Shown here piece after piece: positions 1 to 5,321 of a DNA stretch of 5,321 bases (position 1 is the first letter of the stretch; each line of letters opens with the position of its first letter). The stretch is from assembly GCA_016197345.1 (NCBI GenBank), contig JACPVY010000177.1:1-5321 (forward strand), read 5' to 3'. The DNA comes from Burkholderiales bacterium. GTDB taxonomy: Bacteria; Pseudomonadota; Gammaproteobacteria; Burkholderiales; Burkholderiaceae_D. The position numbers and the translations under genes are program-made. The notes under the pieces are model-generated. The model was not told the DNA's origin. It saw nothing but the letters and a program-made list of their open reading frames with translations, and ran no database searches.

Positions 1-365
1 CTAGGAGTGAAATGCTGCACTTCTTCATTGATGCGCGCTAACACGCGGTCAAAATTACCATCGAGTAAATCGGCGGCGAGATTGACGAATTTCACCGATT
101 GATTCAGCTTATCGATGTCAAAAAAAGGAAATTGCTGCTGATAGCGCAGCATCTTCAATGGTGATTCGCCTAGCACGGTAAAAAACAAAGCGCGCCTATC
201 CGGGTTAGCCAATGAAAACATGATTTGATGCGCCATCGTGGTTTTACCACTGCCCGGCGTACCTGCGAGCAGGTTAAAAGAAAATTCCGGCAAGCCGCCG
301 CCGAGTAATTCATCGAGGCCCGGGACACCCGTAGGCAGGCGACGAATAGTGACTTTGTTATTCAT
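1..365 (-). CDS. KaiC-like RecA-superfamily ATPase (N-terminal 121 codons; 3' end cut by the window)
   Basis: Start of a KaiC-family ATPase. The first 121 residues begin MNNKVTIRRLPTGVPGLDEL, then the glycine loop LLGGGLP, the typical opening of a KaiC/RadA-type domain. A clear Walker A motif follows (GTPGSGKTT, residues 35-43; Lys41), then a beta strand and GESPLKMLRYQQQF (66-79), which corresponds to the catalytic-glutamate region of KaiC. In cyanobacterial KaiC this place holds two adjacent glutamates; here it reads Gly-Glu (G66, E67). Walker B and any second ATPase domain or autophosphorylation site lie beyond base 1, so it cannot be said whether this is a single or double KaiC. The start is firm: AAGGA stands 5 bases before ATG, and the ATGAATAA overlap joins it to the upstream gene. 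Family members act as ATP-hydrolysing rings; those outside cyanobacteria are often linked to two-component signalling rather than to a complete clock. No kaiB or kaiA is seen here. RadA is an unlikely alternative, as no zinc finger precedes the ATPase. Confidence 0.9.
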   Translation of the reverse strand, partial: MNNKVTIRRLPTGVPGLDELLGGGLPEFSFNLLAGTPGSGKTTMAHQIMFSLANPDRRALFFTVLGESPLKMLRYQQQFPFFDIDKLNQSVKFVNLAADLLDGNFDRVLARINEEVQHFTP

Positions 366-864
366 GATGTTCCTTTGCATCCAGTGCGCGATCGCCCCAA
401 GCTGAACGCAAGATTGTGCTTGTCAAATGTTCGCCGATGAGTACGGCCAGTATGTCGATAAATGTGCAGAGCAAGTCGATGCTAGCCCGTCCCGCTTCTT
501 CAGCAGATTGCGCGGCAAGGCAGGCTAGCAAAGGTGCAAATGGCTCTGCCGATGCGCTTGGCGGGTTGATATGGGCGCCTAGTGTAGCGCCCGCCGCCAC
601 ACTTGTTGCTTGATTCATTGCCGCATTTGGCGCGAGCATCTCAGCGGTAGCATTCGCAGTCTGTGACGGCAAAAAATGATAACGGCTGGAGCTTAAGTGG
701 AGACTGCGGAAATACATGGATTGAAATCCGGCTTGCCCAATAATGGCGCTCAATTCTTGCGCTAAGCATTGCCACAAATGTAGCGTAGTGCTAAGGACGT
801 CAGTCGGCTCTTGCAACACGGCATGGCGGACGATTTGCTGGCGTTGCAGGGGCGAGGTATCCAT
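358..864 (-). CDS. Uncharacterised 168-residue protein, probable partner of the adjacent KaiC-like ATPase
   Basis: Function not recognised. The protein has three parts. Residues 1-64 are mostly helical (LHLWQCLAQELSAIIG, then GFQSMYFRSLHL). Residues about 68-108 are low-complexity, rich in Ala, Pro, Asn and Thr, probably a flexible linker. Residues 109-158 are again helical (LLACLAAQSAEEAGRASIDL, then IDILAVLIGEHLTSTILRSAWGD), ending in a charged tail. No signal peptide is seen. The second helical part is moderately hydrophobic, but its Gly, Glu and His make a packed helical bundle likelier than a membrane segment. The LIGEHLT and ILRSAWGD segments look like conserved motifs; I recall similar small hypothetical proteins in Betaproteobacteria, but cannot verify this. 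It is real coding sequence: it fills its space exactly, starts 19 bases after the upstream kinase stop, and its TAA lies inside the KaiC-like start (8-base overlap). Its ribosome binding site is weak, so coupling to the upstream gene is likely. A role as adaptor between kinases and ATPase is inference. Confidence 0.8.
   Translation of the reverse strand: MDTSPLQRQQIVRHAVLQEPTDVLSTTLHLWQCLAQELSAIIGQAGFQSMYFRSLHLSSSRYHFLPSQTANATAEMLAPNAAMNQATSVAAGATLGAHINPPSASAEPFAPLLACLAAQSAEEAGRASIDLLCTFIDILAVLIGEHLTSTILRSAWGDRALDAKEHHE
371..375 (-). promoter_or_regulatory. Ribosome binding site of the KaiC-like gene
   Basis: The minus strand reads AAGGAACATC directly before the ATG at 365: an AAGGA core with 5-base spacing. 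It sits inside the last codons of the 168-residue gene and fixes the start of the KaiC-like protein. Confidence 0.8.
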
Positions 865-883
865 AAAGATGATCTTATTGATC
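865..883 (-). other. 19-base spacer with small repeats and no strong ribosome binding site
   Basis: This is the only gap between genes in the window. It is AT-rich. The plus strand carries GATCTTA twice (871-877 and 880-886, the second copy including the kinase stop codon) and a short perfect inverted repeat AAGAT-G-ATCTT (866-876). No purine-rich Shine-Dalgarno core precedes the ATG at 864, so the 168-residue protein is probably translated by coupling to the kinase. The repeats are short enough to be chance, and nothing here resembles a terminator. Confidence 0.5.
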
Positions 884-2272
884 TTACTTTTCTACGTGAG
901 GACGACAGGACAAAATCAGACGTAGCAACTTTTCAGTCGTTACTGGTTTCATCAAATAATGATCAAATCCTGCTTGCAGCGCACGCGCTTGGAGCTGGTT
1001 GTAACCCGTGAGTGCAATGAGACAAGCTGGGTGCTCCCGCATACGCAATTGTTTGGCAACAGCAAAACCACTGATGTCAGGTAAGCCAATATCGCAGACG
1101 ACGACATCAAATGCTTGATGCTGAGCTAAGTCGAGGCCGCTTTGACCATCCCCGGCGCACGCAATTATATGCCCTTCTTGTTGCAACAACTCGCCTAGCG
1201 TGTCATTTGTATCGTGATTATCTTCAATCAACAGAATTTTGAAGGCTTGTTTGAGTTGTTTCTTCGGTTCTGTGGCTTTTTCTGGCACATCGATAGGCGT
1301 GTTTACGATGGCGTGCGGCGCTGCGCAGATAGGGAGGCAGACGGTAAATATGCTGCCTAGGCCAAGGCCAGCACTATTCACGCTCACGCTACCGTGATGC
1401 AATTCGACAATGCTCCGCACAAGGGACAGACCAATGCCTAAGCCTCCTTGCGAATGTTCGGCGGTAGTAAAGCCTTGCGTAAATAGCTCGAAAATGCGGC
1501 TTTGCATAGCTGGCGCGATACCAATGCCATGGTCTTGCACCGAAATCGCAATCGCGTCAGCCTGCCGGTAGGCTAATAATTTGATGTATTCATATTCCGG
1601 CGAAAATTTGGACGCATTAATCAACAAATTGGCAAAGACTTGCGCAAGGCGATGACTGTCACCGTCGAGCCAGATCGGTTCGTGCGGCAAGTTCATCTCG
1701 AAATGTTGGAAACGGCGCTCAATACTCGGCATGCTGGTTTCTAGCGCACTGTCAATGATGTCCGTCAACAGTAGCGGACATTTTTGCAAGGCGATTTTGC
1801 CGCTGCTAATGCGCGAGGCATCGAGCAAATCATCCACCAAATGCGTTAAGTGACTGGCTTGTCGATGAAAAATGCCATGCAAGCGGGGCAATTGCGGATG
1901 GCTTTCGACTAATTTGCCGAGTAATTGCGTCGCCAGTGCAATCGGCGCTAAGGGATTTCGCAGTTCATGCGCTAGCATGGCTAGAAATTGTTCTTGCCTT
2001 TGTTTCGCAAGCTCTGCATTCGATAGCTGATCTTGCGCCCCAAGCGTCGCGATCACTAAATGCTGGTTCGCTTCGCGCAATTGTCGTACTAAATCTTCCA
2101 GTGCAGGTTGACGTGCAAGGCGCAGCTCTTGCACTTCTTGCAGTAAGTCGGCGACACGTTGCTGTAACTGCGCACAGTCTTGCTCATCCTTTGCCTTTGG
2201 TCCATTCGCCGCAGGCGGGTGATTTGCAGCCGAGGCGCTGCTTGCATCGCCGCTATGGTTTAGGTCAGACAT
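884..2272 (-). CDS. Soluble hybrid histidine kinase with C-terminal receiver
   Basis: 462-residue kinase when started at the ATG at 2272 (MSDLNHSGDA). Residues 1-30 are a disordered Ala/Ser/Pro-rich lead; 31-98 are mostly a long coiled coil with no recognisable sensor domain. The HisKA H-box AHELRNPLAPI has His102. The ATPase domain shows the N-box (NLLINASKFS, Asn215/Asn219), G1 (DHGIGI, Asp247), F-box (FELFTQ, 261-266) and G2 (GGLGIGL, 276-282). The receiver (about 345-458) has acidic E350/D351, phosphoacceptor Asp394 (CDIGLPDISG), Thr422 and Lys442-Pro443. All key residues are present, so it should be active. No membrane segment is visible; it is presumably cytoplasmic and may take its signal from a partner such as the REC-PAS protein encoded immediately upstream. 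The frame is open back to an ATG at 2350, but that start has no Shine-Dalgarno sequence and would overlap the previous gene by 91 bases. The chosen start has a modest GGGAAA 4 bases upstream and overlaps the previous stop by 13 bases. Confidence 0.92.
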   Translation of the reverse strand: MSDLNHSGDASSASAANHPPAANGPKAKDEQDCAQLQQRVADLLQEVQELRLARQPALEDLVRQLREANQHLVIATLGAQDQLSNAELAKQRQEQFLAMLAHELRNPLAPIALATQLLGKLVESHPQLPRLHGIFHRQASHLTHLVDDLLDASRISSGKIALQKCPLLLTDIIDSALETSMPSIERRFQHFEMNLPHEPIWLDGDSHRLAQVFANLLINASKFSPEYEYIKLLAYRQADAIAISVQDHGIGIAPAMQSRIFELFTQGFTTAEHSQGGLGIGLSLVRSIVELHHGSVSVNSAGLGLGSIFTVCLPICAAPHAIVNTPIDVPEKATEPKKQLKQAFKILLIEDNHDTNDTLGELLQQEGHIIACAGDGQSGLDLAQHQAFDVVVCDIGLPDISGFAVAKQLRMREHPACLIALTGYNQLQARALQAGFDHYLMKPVTTEKLLRLILSCRPHVEK

Positions 2273-3489
2273 GCTGTTTCCCACGCTAAAGAGGGTTCGG
2301 GTTGCAAGATGGCGACCGCAATCGGTTGTGGCATCACGAGCATGCGCCATTCGAGTTGCAAAATGAGGCGTTCATTTCTTTTTGTGTGGAGTTGGATTTG
2401 TATCGGCGCGACTGCTTTTCCTTGCCGTAGTTGCGCCATGCAAAATTGCAATTGCTCAAGGCTACCCAAATTCAAGGCGCTAGGTGTCAAGGCAAATAAT
2501 TCAGCACGACTATAGCCTGTTATGCGGCACAGCGTTTCATTTGCGTCTAAGACGTGCATGCTAAGAGGATCGAGCAAAATAATTGCTTGCGACAACAAGC
2601 CGACGGCGGCGCGAAAATTGATTTGTTCTTGATCTGGGCGACGCCTATCGCGCAATTCCGCACCGACCCCGCGGTAACCGATGAAACGGCTGGACTGATC
2701 AAACATCGGTTCGCCACTCACTTGCAGGTATTGGGTGCTACCGTCGCTGAGATTGCGGCGATACACCAAATCCAAAAATGGCTTACGAGCGGCGATATTA
2801 GCGTGCAATTGCTCACATTCGGCATCGTTCCAGCCCGCCAGTGGCGTGCTATCGGGGAGCGGCATTTGCTGCTCAGTTTGGCCGACATTGGTCGGGATGG
2901 CCGTGCTCGTCATACCGAGCATTTCTAACACCGGGCCAGAAATTTCAGTAAATTTGCCCTGCGCGTCTTGCTCCCAATACCAATCAGACGATAGCTCGGT
3001 AAAGCTTTTAAAGCGCGCTTCACTGGCACGCAATTGCGCAGTGCGCTCTAGCACCGTTTGTTCCAACTCTTTCGCGTAGCCATTGACTTTTTGATAGAGC
3101 AAACGTACCTCAAGCATATTGTGAATGCGGGTTTGCACTTCAATCAAATCAAATGGCTTGCTAATGAAATCTTTTGCCCCCGCTTGCAAGGCACGCAATT
3201 TGTGACCTGGTTGGGCAGTAATTACCAATACTGGCAAATAGCTTTCTGGTTCGAGCAATTGCAAACCCTGCATCACCTCAAAACCATCCATTTCAGGCAT
3301 TTGCAGATCGAGCAAAATCAAATCAAAGCGCTGCTCTTCATGCAAGGCGCAGACTAAGCGCGGCTGCATGCAGGCGGTGATGTGTTGATAGCCAGCATTG
3401 CGCAGCATGGTTTCCAGCAACAGAATATTGCTTTCTTTGTCGTCCACAATCAAAATACGGGCCGCAAAAATTTGAGTGACATCAGGCAT
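2260..3489 (-). CDS. Response regulator: receiver plus PAS and PAS-like domains, no output domain
   Basis: 409-residue cytoplasmic response regulator. An N-terminal receiver (about 11-125) has acidic D16/D17, phosphoacceptor Asp61 (ILLDLQMPEMDG), Thr91 and Lys111 followed by Pro, so it should accept phosphate from a kinase such as either neighbour. A helical coiled coil follows at about 130-160 (LYQKVNGYAKELEQTVLERT). A PAS/PAC domain spans about 160-282 (FKSFTELSSDWYWEQDAQGKF; PAC part YRRNLSDGSTQYLQVSGEP, then GYRGVGAELRDR). A second, weaker PAS-like domain at about 292-397 has the typical stretch IILLDPLSMHVLDANETLC followed by ITGYSRAEL. The protein then stops; no kinase, GGDEF, EAL or DNA-binding domain follows, although such REC-PAS arrangements often carry one. 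The start is well supported: AGGAG stands 9 bases before ATG, and the receiver begins soon after. It overlaps the upstream kinase by 8 bases and the downstream kinase by 13, suggesting coupled translation. The output is probably a protein contact or an effect on the partner kinases (inference). Confidence 0.93.
   Translation of the reverse strand: MPDVTQIFAARILIVDDKESNILLLETMLRNAGYQHITACMQPRLVCALHEEQRFDLILLDLQMPEMDGFEVMQGLQLLEPESYLPVLVITAQPGHKLRALQAGAKDFISKPFDLIEVQTRIHNMLEVRLLYQKVNGYAKELEQTVLERTAQLRASEARFKSFTELSSDWYWEQDAQGKFTEISGPVLEMLGMTSTAIPTNVGQTEQQMPLPDSTPLAGWNDAECEQLHANIAARKPFLDLVYRRNLSDGSTQYLQVSGEPMFDQSSRFIGYRGVGAELRDRRRPDQEQINFRAAVGLLSQAIILLDPLSMHVLDANETLCRITGYSRAELFALTPSALNLGSLEQLQFCMAQLRQGKAVAPIQIQLHTKRNERLILQLEWRMLVMPQPIAVAILQPEPSLAWETACLT
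2277..2282 (-). promoter_or_regulatory. Weak ribosome binding site that decides the second kinase's start
   Basis: The minus strand reads GGGAAACAGC before the ATG at 2272. The match to a Shine-Dalgarno sequence is only partial, but it is better than that before the competing ATG at 2350, where the upstream bases (CATTTTGCAACTCGA) hold none. Termination of the REC-PAS gene 10 bases further on would help reinitiation here. Confidence 0.45.
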
Positions 3490-5321
3490 CTGTATGCGCT
3501 CCTAATGGGGAATGGCGATGGGTTATCGGCTGATTTTTTGCAGCTGTTGCAGCCATGTTGCCGTGCTTGATGTGTTCCAAAGTTTGTTCTAATGCCAACA
3601 TAAATTCATCGACTCGGATTGGTTTGGTCAGATAGCGAAAAAAACCTGCACGCAAGCCCTTTTCAATATCATGTGCTAAGGCATTGGCGGACAGCGCTAG
3701 CACTGGAATATGGGCCGTTGCCGGATCATCACGCAGCAAAGTCAGTGCAGCCAAACCGCTAATTCCGGGCAAATTCATATCCATCACAATCAAATCGGGC
3801 TGCAAATTGCGCGCAAGTCGCAAACCGTTGTTGCTATTACTTGCAGTATGCAGTATTAAGTCGTCGCGACGCGCAAGTAATTGCTCAACCAAGGCTAAAT
3901 TGGCGGCATTGTCTTCCACATACAAAACACGATGCGGTGGTGCGGGTATGTGTTCCCGTGCCACCTGCGCATTTGTTTGCGCGCTAGCGTGCGCGCTGGA
4001 CTTGCTGGAGGCAACAGCGACCGGCATTGCATTGGGCGCGGCATGCAAGGGGGGCTGCGCTGCGGTGAGCGAGACCCAAAACACGCTGCCAACCCCCACT
4101 TCGCTCGATACCCCCATTTCGCCGCCCATTAATTCCACCAATTGCTTGGTGACGACGAGGCCAATGCCTGTCCCTTCTTCGCAGCTCGCTTCTTGCCCTA
4201 AGCGATTGAACGGTTGAAACAAGTGGGCGATTTGGCTAGATGTCATCCCGCGACCGCTATCGGCCACGCTGACGCGGACTTGCTGCTCTTCCCGCATTTC
4301 GCAAGTGACCCACACACTACCACCATCGACATTGTATTTAATCGCATTCGATAGCAAATTAATCATCATCTGCTTGACGCGAATCCGATCTGCATGAACA
4401 TAAAATAATTGATCAAAATTGGGGAAGTGCATTTGAATACAGCGCTTTTGCGCTTGTAGCGTGATCATCGCTTGGCAGTCTTGGAGCACCGCGCTAAAAG
4501 ACATCGGTTCTTGCGTCATGCTAAGTTTGCCCGCTTCGATGGTGGCCAGATCCAATACTTCGTTGATCAGATGCAATAAATACCAGCCTGCTTGCAAAAT
4601 TTGTTCAATCGCGACTTTTTGTTGCCCTGTTGGCGGTGGTTGACTAGAGGCCATCAATTGGCCAAAGCCGAGCACCGCATTTAAAGGCGTGCGCAATTCA
4701 TGGCTCATACGCGATAAGAATTCTGATTTCGCTAAATTGGCTTTTTCTGCCTGTGCCTTGGCGCTTTTTAGCTCGATATTGTTTTGCTCTAGCGTGAGTT
4801 CAAAACGTTTGCGCTCGGTAATGTCGCGCGCGGCGGCAAATACGCCCTGTAGCTTGCGTTCGCGGTCATGAAAGGTTGTGGCGCTATACGAAACAAGGGT
4901 TTCGCGGCCATCTTTCGCGCATGCCGTCAATTCAAAGTCGGTCACTTTGCCTTCGTGCAAGACGCGATTAATGGCGCTTTCGGCGCTCGCTTGATCGGTG
5001 AAGAAATTTTTAAACGGCGCGCCTATCAATTCGTGCCGGGTGCAGCCAGTTAAGGCTTCCATTTGCCGATTGACGTCGCTAATGATGCCGCGCGGATTGG
5101 TTGCAATCAGGGCGTCGGTATTGGATTCGATCAGCGAGCGTGTATAAAACTGCTGATCGCGCCAGCGTTGTTCAAGCAACGCTTGCTCTTGATTGGCTTG
5201 CTTGCGTGCGGTGTTGTCATTGCTAATTAATAGGTAGCCAATGATTTTTTGACCAGCGTCACGTAGGGCGGTGACAGAGACGACGACTGGCAAGCGTGTG
5301 CCATTTTTGCGGATGTAAGTC
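3482..5321 (-). CDS. PAS-type hybrid histidine kinase with C-terminal receiver (5'-truncated)
   Basis: Sensor kinase expected to autophosphorylate on histidine and pass phosphate to its own receiver. The frame is open to the window edge, so the N-terminus is missing; 612 residues are visible (numbered from the first complete codon, 5320). Residues 1-40 are the end of a PAS domain (YIRKNGTRLPVVVS, then IIGYLLISNDNTARKQ). A complete PAS/PAC domain follows at about 60-170, ending AARDITERKR, then a coiled coil at 170-198. The HisKA H-box SHELRTPLNAVLGF has His207. The ATPase domain shows the N-box (NLLSNAIKY, about 321-329), G1 (DSGRGM, from 354) and G2 (GTGIGL, from 383). An Ala/Ser/Pro-rich linker (about 420-462) leads to a receiver with acidic E469/D470, phosphoacceptor Asp514 (MDMNLPG), Ser544 and Lys566. 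All catalytic residues look intact. No membrane segment is visible, though one could lie upstream. The TGA stop lies inside the next gene's start (8-base overlap). An apparent TTG start at 5293 is internal to the PAS domain and is not a real start. Confidence 0.95.
   Translation of the reverse strand, partial: TYIRKNGTRLPVVVSVTALRDAGQKIIGYLLISNDNTARKQANQEQALLEQRWRDQQFYTRSLIESNTDALIATNPRGIISDVNRQMEALTGCTRHELIGAPFKNFFTDQASAESAINRVLHEGKVTDFELTACAKDGRETLVSYSATTFHDRERKLQGVFAAARDITERKRFELTLEQNNIELKSAKAQAEKANLAKSEFLSRMSHELRTPLNAVLGFGQLMASSQPPPTGQQKVAIEQILQAGWYLLHLINEVLDLATIEAGKLSMTQEPMSFSAVLQDCQAMITLQAQKRCIQMHFPNFDQLFYVHADRIRVKQMMINLLSNAIKYNVDGGSVWVTCEMREEQQVRVSVADSGRGMTSSQIAHLFQPFNRLGQEASCEEGTGIGLVVTKQLVELMGGEMGVSSEVGVGSVFWVSLTAAQPPLHAAPNAMPVAVASSKSSAHASAQTNAQVAREHIPAPPHRVLYVEDNAANLALVEQLLARRDDLILHTASNSNNGLRLARNLQPDLIVMDMNLPGISGLAALTLLRDDPATAHIPVLALSANALAHDIEKGLRAGFFRYLTKPIRVDEFMLALEQTLEHIKHGNMAATAAKNQPITHRHSPLGAHTDA
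3499..3503 (-). promoter_or_regulatory. Ribosome binding site of the REC-PAS gene
   Basis: On the minus strand the sequence reads TTAGGAGCGCATACAG before the ATG at 3489, giving an AGGAG core 9 bases upstream. It lies inside the coding end of the upstream hybrid kinase gene, so this gene can be initiated directly even though it overlaps its neighbour. Confidence 0.75.

Noticed and set aside
866..876. Inverted repeat AAGAT-G-ATCTT as a terminator or operator
   Set aside because: The arms are 5 bases and AT-rich, the loop is one base, and no T-run follows on the coding strand. It is too weak for a terminator, and the next gene starts at once.
1936..2289. Plus-strand open frame of 117 codons opposite the second kinase
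   Set aside because: It is antisense to the coiled coil and H-box region. Its Leu/Ala/Val-rich translation mirrors the Gln/Arg/Ala-rich coiled coil on the other strand.
2273..2350. 78-base N-terminal extension of the second kinase, starting at an ATG at 2350
   Set aside because: There is no Shine-Dalgarno sequence before 2350, the extension would overlap the REC-PAS gene by 91 bases, and the extra 26 residues have no domain character. The ATG at 2272 fits the operon spacing better.
2260..2350. Possible frameshift splitting one REC-PAS-PAS-kinase-receiver protein into two genes
   Set aside because: The second kinase has its own ATG, a disordered N-terminal lead and a plausible, if weak, ribosome binding site, and the REC-PAS protein ends after a complete PAS-like fold. 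Two true genes are the simpler reading, though an ancient split cannot be excluded.
2554..2928. Plus-strand open frame of 124 codons opposite the REC-PAS gene
   Set aside because: It is antisense to the PAS domains, has no recognisable motif or ribosome binding site, and is a frame shadow.
3684..4217. Plus-strand open frame of 177 codons opposite the first hybrid kinase
   Set aside because: It lies wholly antisense to the receiver and ATPase domains of a well-conserved kinase. Its translation is Ser/Ala/Thr-rich with no domain, and it is explained by the codon use of the minus-strand gene.
5291..5293. TTG as translation start of the first kinase
   Set aside because: The frame stays open to the window edge, and the residues before it (TYIRKNGTR) continue a PAS domain, so the true start is outside the window.

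Overview
All detectable genes lie on the minus strand and are read from high to low coordinates. They form one compact block of signalling genes that runs off both ends of the window. In transcription order they are: the 3' part of a PAS-histidine kinase-receiver hybrid (5321 to 3482); a response regulator with receiver, PAS and PAS-like domains (3489 to 2260); a second, soluble histidine kinase-receiver hybrid (2272 to 884); a 168-residue protein of unrecognised function (864 to 358); and the first 121 codons of a KaiC-like RecA-superfamily ATPase (365 to 1). Nothing convincing is coded on the plus strand, and no gene-free stretch exceeds 19 bases.

The genes are packed like an operon. The first and second overlap by 8 bases, the second and third by 13, the third and fourth are 19 bases apart, and the fourth and fifth overlap by 8. 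I see no internal promoter or terminator. The real promoter and the first gene's start are upstream of the window (beyond 5321), and the KaiC-like gene continues past base 1.

The protein style suggests a proteobacterium, probably a betaproteobacterium of the Burkholderiales type: the HELRNPLAPI kinase with a C-terminal receiver, the KaiC-like start region, and roughly balanced base composition. This is a judgement from memory of similar proteins; no rRNA or marker gene is present to confirm it.

Functionally, the window encodes two kinase modules, three receiver domains and at least two clear PAS or PAS-like sensor regions, but no DNA-binding, GGDEF/EAL or Hpt domain. The likely reading is a phosphorelay whose output is protein-protein contact, with the KaiC-like ATPase and the small unknown protein as plausible end points or partners. 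KaiC homologues outside cyanobacteria are known to sit beside histidine kinases. The small protein, fused by overlap to the kaiC-like start, is the least explained and most interesting part of this window.
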